Below are positions 24,862-34,152 of a DNA stretch of 64,000 nt, piece after piece. Every line of letters begins with the position of its first letter. Position 1 is the stretch's first letter. Under the pieces are notes generated by a model. That model searched no databases and had not been told where the DNA came from. It was given only the letters and a program-made list of their open reading frames with translations. The position numbers and the translations under genes were made by a program. Origin of the DNA: JARRQJ01 sp963810615 (GTDB lineage: Bacteria; Pseudomonadota; Gammaproteobacteria; DRLM01); NCBI GenBank assembly GCA_963810615.1, contig CAWEOA010000008.1, forward strand, positions 930,001 to 994,000, in the 5' to 3' direction.

Positions 24862-25017
24862 TAAAATATCCTGGACGCCACATATTCCATCGGGTATTTT
24901 CCAAGGTCAATTTAATTTCCAGCACTAGGATTCGGCAAAACTCGCCGCAGTGCAGCGCCGGAGGCCGGTTTCGGCAGTCGGCCTGCAAGAAGCAGTAACC
25001 GGATAGACATCGGTTTC

Positions 25018-26592
25018 ATGAAAAAAAATATTCGTACCCACGCCAAGAAAAAGAAGGCCCTGGCATTACTCAAGGACAATCGCCTGGGGGAGGCGCGGGA
25101 TCTGTACGCGGAAGTGTGCAAGATCGATCCCATGGATGCGGAGTCGTGGTTCAGATTGGGCACCATCAATATCGAGCTTAAGGCCATGGCGCCGGCCGAA
25201 AGCTGCTTTCGGCGGGTCGTTGAACTGGAACCGCGACTGGCCAGCGCTTATTACAACCTGGGCCGCTCCCTGGAACTGCAGGCCAAGGATGAGGAGTCCA
25301 TTGCGGTTTACCGGCAGTTGCTGCAGATGACCCCGCATAGCGAGGCCTATTACAACATCGCCATCATCTACGTCGGCCAGGGAAAATTTACTCAGGCGCT
25401 GGAGGCATTTCGCCAGGCGCAACAGATCGAGCCGGATAATGCCCGGCTGATTGCGGGCGAGGCCAGCGTGTACGAAAAGCAGGGAGATTATGAGGCGGCC
25501 TATGCCCGGATCAAACCACTGCTGGATGCGGGCCAGGCGACCCCGGATATCGCGATAGTGTTGGCCGCGGTGAGCCAACGCTTGGATCGCAGCGCGCAGG
25601 CGATCGAACTGCTGGAGAATCAGCTGGGGCGCCATGATCTGGCCGGAAATACGGATGTCCTGATTCCGCTGCACTTCGAACTGGCCAGATTACTCGATGC
25701 CACCGGTGATTATGATCGCGCCTTTCATCATGCCCTCCTGGGCAACGGCATGACGCGCAGCGGCTTTGACCAGCAAGCCTACGCCGCTCTCGCGGACGCC
25801 ATCATGGAAGTCTTCAGCGCGGATTTCATGCGCCGTGCGCCGCGCGCCACCGAGAGGGCAGATCATCTGATCTTTATCGTCGGTATGCCGCGTTCCGGTA
25901 CCACCCTCATAGAGCAAATCCTCGCCAGCCATCCTCAAGTCTTCGGCTGCGGAGAATTGTCGGATGTCGGGAATCTGGCCGGCCAACTGCGCGGCCCCCA
26001 CGGCGCGACTAAGGGATACCCGCGCGGTGTGGTTTTTCTCAATGAGCAAACCTGCACCGAACTCGCGCGCCACTATGTGCAGCGGGTCAAGACCTTGTCC
26101 GGCGGCGCGGAATTCGTTACCGACAAGATGCCGCAAAACTTTCAATTTCTCGGCTTGATCGCGCTGCTGTTTCCCGGCGCAAAGGTCATTCACAGTCTGC
26201 GCGATCCACTCGATACCTGTCTGTCGTGCTACTTCCAGAATTTCCGCTTTCAGGATACGACCCTGGCCTTCAGCACCGATCTGGCGAACTTGGGACACTA
26301 TTACAAACAGTACCAACGCCTCATGGCGCATTGGCGGGAGATTCTGGACATTGCCATGCTGGAGGTGAGCTATGAAACTTTGGTCGCCGACCAGGAGACG
26401 ATCACCCGGCAGATGGTGGCGTTCTGCGGTCTGCCCTGGGATGAACAATGCCTGACGTTCCATAAGAGCGGGCGGGCGGCGACCACCGCCAGTTACAATC
26501 AGGTCCGCCAACCCATGTATCGCAAATCGGTACAGCGATGGAAACGCTACGAGCAATATCTCGATCCGCTCAAAAAGGCCTTGTCTGATTGA
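25018..26592 (+). CDS. TPR-repeat sulfotransferase
   Basis: 524 residues. The N-terminal half (about 10-270) is made of tetratricopeptide repeats (for example AYYNLGRSLELQAKDEESI). The C-terminal half is a PAPS-dependent sulfotransferase: FIVGMPRSGTTLIEQIL (the 5'-phosphosulfate loop, GMPRSGTT at 289-296), followed by the CGELSD segment, and HSLRDPLDTCLSCYFQNF with the Arg/Ser positions that bind the 3'-phosphate. The product should transfer sulfate to an acceptor, possibly a protein or glycan recognised by the TPR part. No secretion signal is present and there is no strong ribosome-binding site. Acceptor unknown. Confidence 0.88.
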   Translation: MKKNIRTHAKKKKALALLKDNRLGEARDLYAEVCKIDPMDAESWFRLGTINIELKAMAPAESCFRRVVELEPRLASAYYNLGRSLELQAKDEESIAVYRQLLQMTPHSEAYYNIAIIYVGQGKFTQALEAFRQAQQIEPDNARLIAGEASVYEKQGDYEAAYARIKPLLDAGQATPDIAIVLAAVSQRLDRSAQAIELLENQLGRHDLAGNTDVLIPLHFELARLLDATGDYDRAFHHALLGNGMTRSGFDQQAYAALADAIMEVFSADFMRRAPRATERADHLIFIVGMPRSGTTLIEQILASHPQVFGCGELSDVGNLAGQLRGPHGATKGYPRGVVFLNEQTCTELARHYVQRVKTLSGGAEFVTDKMPQNFQFLGLIALLFPGAKVIHSLRDPLDTCLSCYFQNFRFQDTTLAFSTDLANLGHYYKQYQRLMAHWREILDIAMLEVSYETLVADQETITRQMVAFCGLPWDEQCLTFHKSGRAATTASYNQVRQPMYRKSVQRWKRYEQYLDPLKKALSD

Positions 26593-26650
26593 AACGGCGC
26601 GTTGTATAGCCGGCGGAGAATGTCGGCACGCCCCGCAGGAGGCGGCCGTC

Positions 26651-27796
26651 TCAACCTACCGGGTCTTCTCTGAATTGTTGTTGGATTTCCTCTATCTCAG
26701 CATGGCATTCCGCCAGGGCCTGCACGCAATCCGGGTCCAACTTGGCGCCGGCGAAATCCCCTAGGAAGGCGAAGGCCTCCTCATTCGTCCAGGCCGGTTT
26801 ATACGGGCGGCGACTGGTCAGGGCGTCAAATATATCGGCTACCGCGACTATCCGCGATTCCAGAGGAATGTCCTCGCCTTGTCGGCCGTAGGGATAGCCC
26901 GATCCGTCCAGGGATTCATGATGGAGTTCCGCGATATTGCGCAATATGTCGATGTGCTGCAGGCCGTCGAGTTTGAAATTGCCCAGCATGCGGTCGATGA
27001 GTTCGCGCCCCTTCAAGGTATGGGATTTCATGAGTTCGCGTTCCTGCTCCGAAAGCTTGCCGCGCTTGAGGAGAATATCGTCGGGTATGCCGATCTTGCC
27101 GATGTCGTGCAGGGGCGCGAAGATAAAGATATTCTCGATGAATTCATCGCTAAGTTGGTATCTGTCGGCGAGCTTGTTGGCGATCAGACGCGCATAGCGC
27201 GACATGCGGTCAAGATGGGTGCCGGTCTCGTTGTCCCGGACATGGGCCATGTCGCGGGCGGTCTTGACGGTCGCCAACAGGGTGTGCAGGGACGATAGTT
27301 CGTGGAGGATGGTCAGCGAGATGAGATGACCGAAAGGGTCAATCTGACGCAAGGTCTCCTCGCTGAACGGTGCGTCCGCGTAGGAATTGAAAAACAGAAA
27401 GCCCAGAAAATTGCCGGAACTGTACATGGGCATGGTGTAACTGGCGTGATAGCCCTGTTCGGAAATGCGTTTGGCGTGCTCCTTGTCGGCGGTGGCGAAA
27501 ATTTCCAGGTTGTTCACCACCCGCGGGCGACCTTTCTCCAGGACCTCGCGCAGCGACTGCGACTCGCCGAGCTTGGCCTGATAATGGGATAGGGGTTCAT
27601 CGCCGCCGCTGCTGTGCACAAAGGTCTTCAAGAGATCGGTGTCAGAATCGTAGATCGCGGCCGCGATGCGTGAGATGAACGGAAAGCGTTCTTTGAGGGC
27701 GGCGTGAATATATTCCAGCTTTTTCGCCAAGCCGATGTTGCGGTCCAGCGGATTGAGCTGGTCTTCGTGATCGAACATCATCGCTATTCCTGTCAT
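26651..27796 (-). CDS. HD-GYP domain phosphodiesterase with N-terminal GAF-like domain
   Basis: 381 residues. Residues 20-180 look like a GAF sensor. The HD-GYP domain follows: the HD pair in HDIGKIGIPD, the HHESLDGSGYPYG motif containing GYP, and ADIFDALTSRRPYKPAW. Family members hydrolyse cyclic di-GMP to GMP and so lower biofilm formation or alter motility; the signature residues are all present, so activity is expected. The start could also be 27781 (AGGAAT before ATGATG). It is convergent with the sulfotransferase gene, 58 bp apart. What the GAF domain senses is not evident. Confidence 0.9.
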   Translation of the reverse strand: MTGIAMMFDHEDQLNPLDRNIGLAKKLEYIHAALKERFPFISRIAAAIYDSDTDLLKTFVHSSGGDEPLSHYQAKLGESQSLREVLEKGRPRVVNNLEIFATADKEHAKRISEQGYHASYTMPMYSSGNFLGFLFFNSYADAPFSEETLRQIDPFGHLISLTILHELSSLHTLLATVKTARDMAHVRDNETGTHLDRMSRYARLIANKLADRYQLSDEFIENIFIFAPLHDIGKIGIPDDILLKRGKLSEQERELMKSHTLKGRELIDRMLGNFKLDGLQHIDILRNIAELHHESLDGSGYPYGRQGEDIPLESRIVAVADIFDALTSRRPYKPAWTNEEAFAFLGDFAGAKLDPDCVQALAECHAEIEEIQQQFREDPVG

Positions 27797-28060
27797 GCCG
27801 AGTCCTTGGTCGAAGCCCGGGCAGGTTCGGGCGGGAAGCGTCCTCCTGATCTAGGGCCTGTTAACTTGTCCTAAGTAATCGACACCTTCCGCTGTTTTAT
27901 TGACCGGGCCGGTTCCGCTGTTCGCCGCGGGGCGGGCGGGCATACACGGCATACTGTCCGTGATCTCGCAATGCCATGATTCGGATGCCGAAAAATTGCT
28001 CTTGGGGTGGCTTCCCTGTCATGCTATGGCGTCCAGGTCAAGGCGCGGGAATGAAATAAT

Positions 28061-28990
28061 ATGCGGGTTATCACCGGGCCGTCACATACGGAAAGCGCAG
28101 TGCTGCGGGAGCGCATCACCCACTTGGTGCAGCGCCGCCGCGCCGCCGAGCTCGGTGATGCCGTCTATGGCGCCCTGTATTTTCTGTGTTGGCAGATCGC
28201 GATGCACGGCAAACGCTGTGTCGCGCGCAAGTACAAGCACGATCCCCGGCCCGATCCCTTGGCCTGGTGGCACCAGCTGCAGGGGATGGAAGATGAGGAG
28301 GCGCGGGGGCTGCTGCTGCATTGTTTGCAGCGCTACGGCTTCCTGGGCGTGATAGCCAATGTGCCCGCGGCCTTGTGTGCCTGGTTGCGCAAGAGCTGGC
28401 CCTTGACCTTATGCGAGCACATTCCGGCCCCCGAGGAGGTGCTGGAGATGCAGGTGCGCGGTACGCGGCCGGTGACCATCTTGTCGCAGTATCCCCGCAT
28501 GCTGCTGCCGGTGCTCACCAAGGCCAACGCCTATGCCTTCATGGTGCATGATTTGGAGCATGCTTATAAGTATTTTAACGATCCGAATCTTCACCGCGGG
28601 CAAAAGCGTTTCTTCACCGCCATCGAGCGGGTGTTGCGCCTGGGGATATTGGACGGCTGTCGGCGCGATGCATTGTTCGCCGACAAGCTTGCATACCTGA
28701 TCAGCGATATGAACACCCACGTCGTGCACAGCCTGCAATTCCTGCGGGCGATCCTGATCGAGCACCATCTGCGCCGCGAGCGCAAACCGCCGCGAGCGAT
28801 CCTGTCGGTTGCGGCGCGCATGCAAATCGAGGCAATTATGCTGCCGTTATACGCAGCGCTGCACCTGGATACGGCAGTCGGCGAATCAGCGTTTGTTGGT
28901 GATCGAACCACGGTTCGTCATGAGATCGCCATGACGGATACCGCGCCGTCGGCGGCACCGCAGCTTGGCGGCGTTCGCGCGCCGGAATAG
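28061..28990 (+). CDS. uncharacterised protein, 309 residues
   Basis: I do not recognise this family. The protein is helical and Arg/Leu-rich, with no signal peptide or clear membrane segment. Notable blocks are WQIAMHGKRCVARKYKHDP, HDLEHAYKYFND and DMNTHVVHSLQFLR; the spaced His/Asp residues (HDLEH, NTHVVH) could bind metal, which would suit an HD-like or four-helix oxygenase fold, but this is speculation. The last 45 residues look low in pattern. Its stop is 6 bp from the start of a YkgJ-type cysteine cluster gene, so the two form an operon. The 264-bp gap before it holds no clear feature. Confidence 0.75.
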   Translation: MRVITGPSHTESAVLRERITHLVQRRRAAELGDAVYGALYFLCWQIAMHGKRCVARKYKHDPRPDPLAWWHQLQGMEDEEARGLLLHCLQRYGFLGVIANVPAALCAWLRKSWPLTLCEHIPAPEEVLEMQVRGTRPVTILSQYPRMLLPVLTKANAYAFMVHDLEHAYKYFNDPNLHRGQKRFFTAIERVLRLGILDGCRRDALFADKLAYLISDMNTHVVHSLQFLRAILIEHHLRRERKPPRAILSVAARMQIEAIMLPLYAALHLDTAVGESAFVGDRTTVRHEIAMTDTAPSAAPQLGGVRAPE

Positions 28991-28996
28991 AGATTG

Positions 28997-29431
28997 ATGA
29001 GTTATTTCGAACAAACGCCCTTGCGTTTTCACTGTACCGGCTGCGGGCAATGCTGCAGCGGCGATCCCGACTATTACGTGTTTCTCAACGTCGGTGAGTC
29101 CGAGGCGATTCGCCGCCGGCTGGGCGTGACGCTGCGCTGGTTCAAGCGCCGTTATTTACGCCGCACCCCGCAGGGTGAGTTGGTGATCAATAATCAAGGC
29201 GGCGGCCACTGCGTATTTCTCGACAAAGATAACCGCTGCCGCATCTATAGCGTACGGCCGCTGCAGTGTCGTACCTATCCGTTTTGGCCGGAGGTGGTTG
29301 GCTCCCGGACGACGTGGCGGGCCGAGCTCAGGCGCTGTGAAGGTATCGATCAGGGTCAGGTGGTGCCGGTCACGCGCATTCGCAGCCTACTGGCCAGTCA
29401 TAAGCGGGCGAAGCCGGACGGCAAGGCCTGA
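28997..29431 (+). CDS. YkgJ family cysteine cluster protein
   Basis: 144 residues from ATG 28997; a TTG directly before it is also in frame. The N-terminal FHCTGCGQCCSG (CxxCxxCC) together with later cysteines (HCVFLDKDNRCRIYSVRPLQC) is the YkgJ pattern, thought to bind zinc or an Fe-S centre. The C-terminal part has the family-typical PLQCRTYPFWP. Biochemical role is unknown. It lies 6 bp behind the unknown 309-residue gene and is probably co-transcribed with it. Confidence 0.87.
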   Translation: MSYFEQTPLRFHCTGCGQCCSGDPDYYVFLNVGESEAIRRRLGVTLRWFKRRYLRRTPQGELVINNQGGGHCVFLDKDNRCRIYSVRPLQCRTYPFWPEVVGSRTTWRAELRRCEGIDQGQVVPVTRIRSLLASHKRAKPDGKA

Positions 29432-29702
29432 CGCGGCAATTCAGCGGCCGAATGAAAAACCTGGTATTTCCCCGGTCAAATGTGTATAGTCCGCACTCCT
29501 CCTTGTGGGGATCGAGACGTTTCTAACCTTCCCTCTGTGGTTTCACATCATTGGTTTACTGGTTGGGACGTATGGTGGCCTTGCAGTACCGGCCGCCTAC
29601 TGAACTGAACCAGGCGATGTGATGGCCTAGCACGCAATTTCGCTGACGTTCGTATTTATCTAAACTTAATGTCTGCCGTACGCGGCGGCCGGGGTATCTA
29701 TT

Positions 29703-31085
29703 GTGTCATTTAAAGAATTAAATCTGAATTCCAATCTGTTGAAGTCCATCGAAGCCGCTGGTTACAGCGAGCCCACCGCCATACAAAGCCAGGCCATTCC
29801 TCTGGTCTTGGCGGGTCGCGATCTGATGGCCTCGGCCCAGACGGGCACGGGCAAGACCGCCGCCTTCGTCCTGCCGGCCCTGGAGCGCCTAGCCACCCCG
29901 TCGGCGGTGCACGGCAACGGGCCGCGGGTGCTGGTATTGACCCCGACCCGGGAGTTGGCCATGCAGGTCAACGACAATATCCGCCAGTTCAGCCGCTTCA
30001 GCAAGATTACCAACGGCAGTGTGGTGGGCGGCATGCCTTATCCGCCGCAGATGCGTCTGCTGCAGCAGCCTTTGGATCTGTTGGTGGCGACCCCCGGGCG
30101 CCTGATGGATCATATGGAGCGGGGCCGCGTGGATTTCTCCCGCCTGGAAATGCTGGTGTTGGATGAGGCCGATCGCATGTTGGATATGGGCTTTATCGAC
30201 GCCATCAAGCTCATCGCCGCGGCGACGCCGGCCAGCCGTCAAACCCTGCTGTTTTCCGCCACCCTGGAAGGCAAGATCCTGGCGATCGCCAAGCAATTAT
30301 TGAGAAACCCGGAGCGGGTGCAGCTGGCGGCGAATCACGAGCGTCACGCCTCCATCAGTCAGCGGATTCATCAGGCGGATAATATCGGCCATAAACATCG
30401 CCTGTTGTCCCATCACCTGGCCGACGGCGAACTGACCCAGGCGGTCATCTTCACCGCCACCAAGCGCGGCGCCGACCAGCTGGCCAGGACCCTGTCGGAT
30501 CAGGGCCATGCCAGTGCCGCCCTTCATGGCGATATGGGACAACGGGATCGTAAGCGCACCGTGGAACGCATGCGCGACGGCAGGGTCAAGCTGCTGGTGG
30601 CGACGGATGTGGCGGCCCGCGGACTCGACATCAAGGGTATCAGTCACGTCATCAATTTCGATCTGCCCATGGTGGCCGAAGATTATATTCACCGTATCGG
30701 CCGTACCGGTCGCGCCGGTGCCAACGGTGTGGCGATCAGCCTGGTCGGTCCCGATGACTGGTCGAAGCTGGCCGGTATTGAACGTTTGACCGGCCGCAAG
30801 CTGGACCGGGAGAGCATCCCCGGAATCGAACCGAAGCAAGCCGAGCCCCGTGGCGGCCGCAGCAATAAGCCTGCTTGGCGCGGCAAGCCCAAGGGCCGAT
30901 CATCATTCGCAGGTGCCAGTGCCAAGCCGTCGTCGGCGCGGCCCGCCGCGGCGCGCGGCGAGCGCGGTGCGTTTGGCAAGGATCGTCAGGATGACCGTCG
31001 TCCCAAGCGCGATATGGGTCGCGGTGCTCCGGTGCTCTCCACCGAGGCCCAGCGTCGTCAGCGTTCGCGTTCCTATGTCGGCTGA
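29703..31085 (+). CDS. rhlE: DEAD-box RNA helicase, RhlE-like
   Basis: 460 residues from GTG 29703. ATP-dependent RNA unwinding enzyme involved in ribosome assembly and RNA decay. All motifs are present: the Q motif (GYSEPTAIQSQAIP), Walker A AQTGTGKT at 45-52, PTRELA, TPGR, DEAD at 154-157, SAT, and HRIGRTGRAG. The 90-residue tail is rich in Gly, Arg, Lys and Ser and should bind RNA. Within the family the short core and basic tail point to RhlE rather than DeaD or SrmB. The upstream 270 bp are gene-free and may be a long leader, as is known for cold-induced helicases. It converges on the HAD gene with an 11-bp gap. Confidence 0.9.
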   Translation: MSFKELNLNSNLLKSIEAAGYSEPTAIQSQAIPLVLAGRDLMASAQTGTGKTAAFVLPALERLATPSAVHGNGPRVLVLTPTRELAMQVNDNIRQFSRFSKITNGSVVGGMPYPPQMRLLQQPLDLLVATPGRLMDHMERGRVDFSRLEMLVLDEADRMLDMGFIDAIKLIAAATPASRQTLLFSATLEGKILAIAKQLLRNPERVQLAANHERHASISQRIHQADNIGHKHRLLSHHLADGELTQAVIFTATKRGADQLARTLSDQGHASAALHGDMGQRDRKRTVERMRDGRVKLLVATDVAARGLDIKGISHVINFDLPMVAEDYIHRIGRTGRAGANGVAISLVGPDDWSKLAGIERLTGRKLDRESIPGIEPKQAEPRGGRSNKPAWRGKPKGRSSFAGASAKPSSARPAAARGERGAFGKDRQDDRRPKRDMGRGAPVLSTEAQRRQRSRSYVG

Positions 31086-31096
31086 GTAGCGGTCGC

Positions 31097-31954
31097 TCAG
31101 GGCCGCAGAGAATCCAGGCAATAGGTCGGTTGCGGCCCGGCAGCGAGCACAGTCTGCGCTGCCGGGCCGCTGACCCCGCCGGTGATCAAGACCGAATCGA
31201 TACCGAAGGCGTTGGCGCCGCGGATGTCGGTCTGCAATTGATCGCCGACCATCACCAGGTCACGGCTGCCGCAGCGCTGCTGCGCCGCCGCGAAGATTCG
31301 GGTGTGGGGTTTGCCGAGGCGGGCGAAGCGCAGGTCGTCACGATCCGGATAACGGAGTTGTAAGGCCGCCTCCAGGAGCAGGGCGATGCTGCCCGCTGCC
31401 AGGCCGAAGCCCGCGGCAGCCGTGGGAAAGATCAAGTCCGGATTGGGCAGGATCAGGGCGACAGGCTGCTGACCATCCACGCGGGCGAACAAGGTGCTCA
31501 GCACCCGGTCCACGGTTTCCAGAAAGGGAAAACCGCTCTCGTCCGCGATTACCAGTACCTCAAAGTCCTCATTCGAGGCAACCACGTTTCCTCCCGCCAT
31601 TTCCACGTAACGCAGGCTGTCCGGCGGACCCAGCACCGCACAGCGTTTGCCCATCAGACCCTGTTCGGCGAAGTAATCCTTGAGCAAGTCCCCGGCGCTG
31701 ATGATGCGCTCTGCATTGAGTTCCAGTCCGAAGCCGCGGTAGCGCGCGGTGGCGGTGGTGGGCAGCTTGGCCGTATCGTTGGTCAGTATGTAATAGGGTT
31801 TGCCGTTGCGGTTGAGCCGCTCGATGAATTTCACGGCGCCGGGCAGTGCGCCGCCGCCGTGCACCAACACCCCATAGGCATCCAGCAGCAGGACCGCGTA
31901 GCGATCGATCAGCTCGGAAACAGTGATGCGCGGGATGCTGGTGGTGGCGGACAT
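31097..31954 (-). CDS. HAD superfamily hydrolase, subclass IIA (NagD-like)
   Basis: 285 residues. HAD motif I is DAYGVL with nucleophile Asp25; the second residue of the usual DxD is Tyr27, as in the subgroup that has DVWG or DxY. Motif II is the Thr in ILTNDTA. Motif III is the Lys in GKPH and motif IV is GDQLQTDI. A IIA-type cap lies between motifs II and III. Substrates of this class include sugar phosphates and nucleotides; the loss of the second Asp may alter phosphatase activity. No operon partner. Confidence 0.85.
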   Translation of the reverse strand: MSATTSIPRITVSELIDRYAVLLLDAYGVLVHGGGALPGAVKFIERLNRNGKPYYILTNDTAKLPTTATARYRGFGLELNAERIISAGDLLKDYFAEQGLMGKRCAVLGPPDSLRYVEMAGGNVVASNEDFEVLVIADESGFPFLETVDRVLSTLFARVDGQQPVALILPNPDLIFPTAAAGFGLAAGSIALLLEAALQLRYPDRDDLRFARLGKPHTRIFAAAQQRCGSRDLVMVGDQLQTDIRGANAFGIDSVLITGGVSGPAAQTVLAAGPQPTYCLDSLRP

Positions 31955-32051
31955 GGGAAAGTGGCGCTGTGGCGCAGGGATCGGCGGATTAGGTCTTGGT
32001 GACGCTGTCCATGCCGAGGCCCGTCCTTAGGCATTGTTGCGCTGCGTGACA

Positions 32052-32564
32052 TCAAGGCTTGTTATGGGCCACCAGCCACGCGGGAGCTACGTAACTCTCC
32101 AGTTGGCCCAGGAGCTGTTTGCATGTCGCTTCCGCACCGGTCGGCGCCTTGCCGCCGCCCGTCTCCTTAATGGTCAAGACGCCGTTGGCGTCCCAGTGGC
32201 AGCTCACGTTGCCCTGGCCTTCGTTATCGCTGCGGATCTGCAGATAGTGCTGCCAAGGTTGATATTGGGCGTAGAACTTGCCGCCCACGAAATAGGCGAA
32301 GGTCCCCGGGCCGCGCTCCCACACGGACTCGCGATATTGCTTGATAGCCTCGCCCAGCCCCCGTGGCAGGTTGAATCGTCGTGCATACCAGCTCGGTGGC
32401 GGACCCTCGCTGGAGGGTGCCATGCCGTTGGAAAACTCATAGCCGGACGGCGGCTGCTTGGCGTCCGACCAGTGCGTGGCGGTGGAACTGCAGCCGGTGA
32501 CCGTGGCCATGGCGCTTATCATGACGGCAATATGAAGCGTGCCGCGGATGCCTGTTTTCGTCAT
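32052..32564 (-). CDS. putative lipoprotein of unknown function
   Basis: 170 residues from ATG 32564 (GGGGA 7 nt upstream). The signal MTKTGIRGTLHIAVMISAMA ends in the lipobox VTGC, so the protein should be lipid-anchored. The mature part is Trp/Tyr-rich (WYARRFNLPRGLGEAI, YFVGGKFYAQYQPW) and contains two more cysteines. I do not recognise the family. It is a single gene. Confidence 0.75.
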   Translation of the reverse strand: MTKTGIRGTLHIAVMISAMATVTGCSSTATHWSDAKQPPSGYEFSNGMAPSSEGPPPSWYARRFNLPRGLGEAIKQYRESVWERGPGTFAYFVGGKFYAQYQPWQHYLQIRSDNEGQGNVSCHWDANGVLTIKETGGGKAPTGAEATCKQLLGQLESYVAPAWLVAHNKP

Positions 32565-32843
32565 GCGTGATCCCCGAATGGGCGAAGGATTTTCGTCATA
32601 GTACAAGAGCGGGTCCTAGGTGATCAATCTTTACTATCTTGAACGGCTTAGTTGAGAAATCAATTGCTTCGGCCCGGTATGGCGGCCCCTCGGCGCTGGG
32701 GGGCAGGCCGGACGGGGCGCACCGCCGCAGCCGCCCTTGGCCTATCCGGTCGCTTGGTATTTTGATGTAAACTATGCCAAGGTGTGAATAGCGGGTCGGG
32801 GCGTCGATGTCCGGCGCACACGGCCTGTTTCAGGTGGCGGGTG

Positions 32844-33254
32844 ATGACGGCTACGCTGGTATGTTGGAAATGCGGGGCGCCGCTGGTGGACCAGCCTTTA
32901 CCCGTGGCCCGTGTGGCGGAGTGCTCGGCGTGCCGGGCCGATTTGCATGTGTGCCGCATGTGCGAATTTTACGATACGCGGGTGGCGATGAGTTGCCGTG
33001 AACCCATTGCCGACCAGGTGCGGGATAAGGAGCGCGCTAATTTTTGCGCCTATTTTGCGGTGAAGCCCGACGCCTACCGGGGGCGTGACGATACAATTTC
33101 CCCGGCGGCGCGGGCACAATTGGATGCCTTGTTCGGCGCCGACACCGTCGAGGTAACAGATAGTAATGCTAGGGCTGTTTCACGCTCAGAGGCCGATATC
33201 GCCAGGGAGCAGCTTGAACAGTTGTTTAGTTCGGGAAAGAAAGGCGATATATGA
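32844..33254 (+). CDS. zinc-ribbon protein of a conserved proteobacterial family
   Basis: 136 residues from ATG 32844. Three CxxC-type clusters occupy the first half: CWKCG, CSAC, and CRMCEFYD, with further cysteines in SCREPIAD and ANFCAYF. They would bind one or two zinc ions or an Fe-S centre. The second half is a polar tail with a short helix (IAREQLEQLFSS). The family is recognisable by VCRMCEFYD but has no known function. Its stop overlaps the start of the next gene (ATGA), so the pair is translationally coupled. Confidence 0.78.
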   Translation: MTATLVCWKCGAPLVDQPLPVARVAECSACRADLHVCRMCEFYDTRVAMSCREPIADQVRDKERANFCAYFAVKPDAYRGRDDTISPAARAQLDALFGADTVEVTDSNARAVSRSEADIAREQLEQLFSSGKKGDI

Positions 33255-33628
33255 ACACGATTGTGCCGGGCACCGTAGTGCCGTTCAGAGCCGGCAATGT
33301 ATCGAGTCGTGGCGATGCGTACCTGTTACAGACGGATGCGATGAAGACCTATCGCGTCACTGCCTTTTATGACTATCCCCCGGTAGAGCGTTCGGTCGTC
33401 GTCGAGGCGGACGCCCCGCAACGCGCCATGGTCAAGGCCTTGCTGGAAGGGATGGTGCCTGCCTACTTTCGCAAGGATGAATTCGGTTGGTTGCTGCCGA
33501 TCTTCTGGCATCCGCGTCTCGCCGGGGGGCGGCGCTGGCCGACGATCATCGGCCGCAACGTGATCGCCTGGGGACGGCGGGGTAAAAAGGACCGCTTGAT
33601 CTTCGAAGTGGATGAAGTGAGGGCTTAG
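33251..33628 (+). CDS. uncharacterised protein coupled to the zinc-ribbon gene
   Basis: 125 residues; the ATG overlaps the TGA of the upstream gene by four bases. It shows a beta-rich pattern (KTYRVTAFYDYPPVERSVVVEADAP) and basic Trp-rich segments (WHPRLAGGRRWP, VIAWGRRGKKDR). No signal or membrane helix. Its stop overlaps the convergent greB stop by four bases. I do not recognise the family. Confidence 0.7.
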   Translation: MNTIVPGTVVPFRAGNVSSRGDAYLLQTDAMKTYRVTAFYDYPPVERSVVVEADAPQRAMVKALLEGMVPAYFRKDEFGWLLPIFWHPRLAGGRRWPTIIGRNVIAWGRRGKKDRLIFEVDEVRA

Positions 33629-34152
33629 GATCTGTTAAGGCCGTCCTCGTCGGCCGGTGGTGTATAGCTGACGTCGACCACGTAATAGGTAAGCGCGCCT
33701 TTAGGGGTGGTGACGGTTACCTCATCGTCCACGCTCTTCTTCAACAAGGCCCGCGCCAAGGGCGAATCCACGCTGATGCAGGCGCGCTTGATATCGAATT
33801 CATCGGGACCGACGATGCGGTATTGAATATGCCGGCCTGCGCCGTCTTCCAGCGTCACCCAGGCACCGAAATAGATGCGCTGCCGATCAGTGGGAGGATC
33901 GTACACCACGGTAAGATCAGGCAGGCGTTTTTGCAGATAACGAATACGCCTATCTAGCTCGCGCAACTCTTTTTTACGATAGATATATTCCGCGTTCTCC
34001 GAGCGATCGCCCTCGGCCGCGGCCGCGGCGAGTGCCTGGGTGACTATTGCGCGCCGTCTCCACAGCGCATCGAGTTCATGCTGCAGGCCTTGGTAGCCTT
34101 CCGGAGTGATGTAGGGGGCGGCCTTGGTCGGTGCTTGATCTCGGCGTCTCAT
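33625..34152 (-). CDS. greB: transcription elongation factor GreB
   Basis: 175 residues. Binds stalled RNA polymerase and stimulates cleavage of backtracked RNA. The N-terminal coiled coil ends with the acidic tip seen in EGDRSENAEYIYRKKELRELDRR, where the conserved Asp and Glu coordinate the catalytic Mg. The C-terminal FKBP-like domain (YRIVGPDEFDIKRACISVDSPLARALL) is typical. The YIYRKKELRE version, and the basic N-terminal extension, indicate GreB rather than GreA. Confidence 0.9.
   Translation of the reverse strand: MRRRDQAPTKAAPYITPEGYQGLQHELDALWRRRAIVTQALAAAAAEGDRSENAEYIYRKKELRELDRRIRYLQKRLPDLTVVYDPPTDRQRIYFGAWVTLEDGAGRHIQYRIVGPDEFDIKRACISVDSPLARALLKKSVDDEVTVTTPKGALTYYVVDVSYTPPADEDGLNRS

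Noticed and set aside
17364..27865. Shared 14-mer TAGGGCCTGTTAAC at 17377-17364 and 27852-27865
   Set aside because: In a 64-kb window several 14-base matches are expected by chance, and flanks are unrelated.
27900..28352. Plus-strand 150-codon frame overlapping the 309-residue gene
   Set aside because: Cys/Ser/Arg-rich shadow frame; the overlapping 28061 frame has helical coding pattern and runs on to couple with the YkgJ gene.
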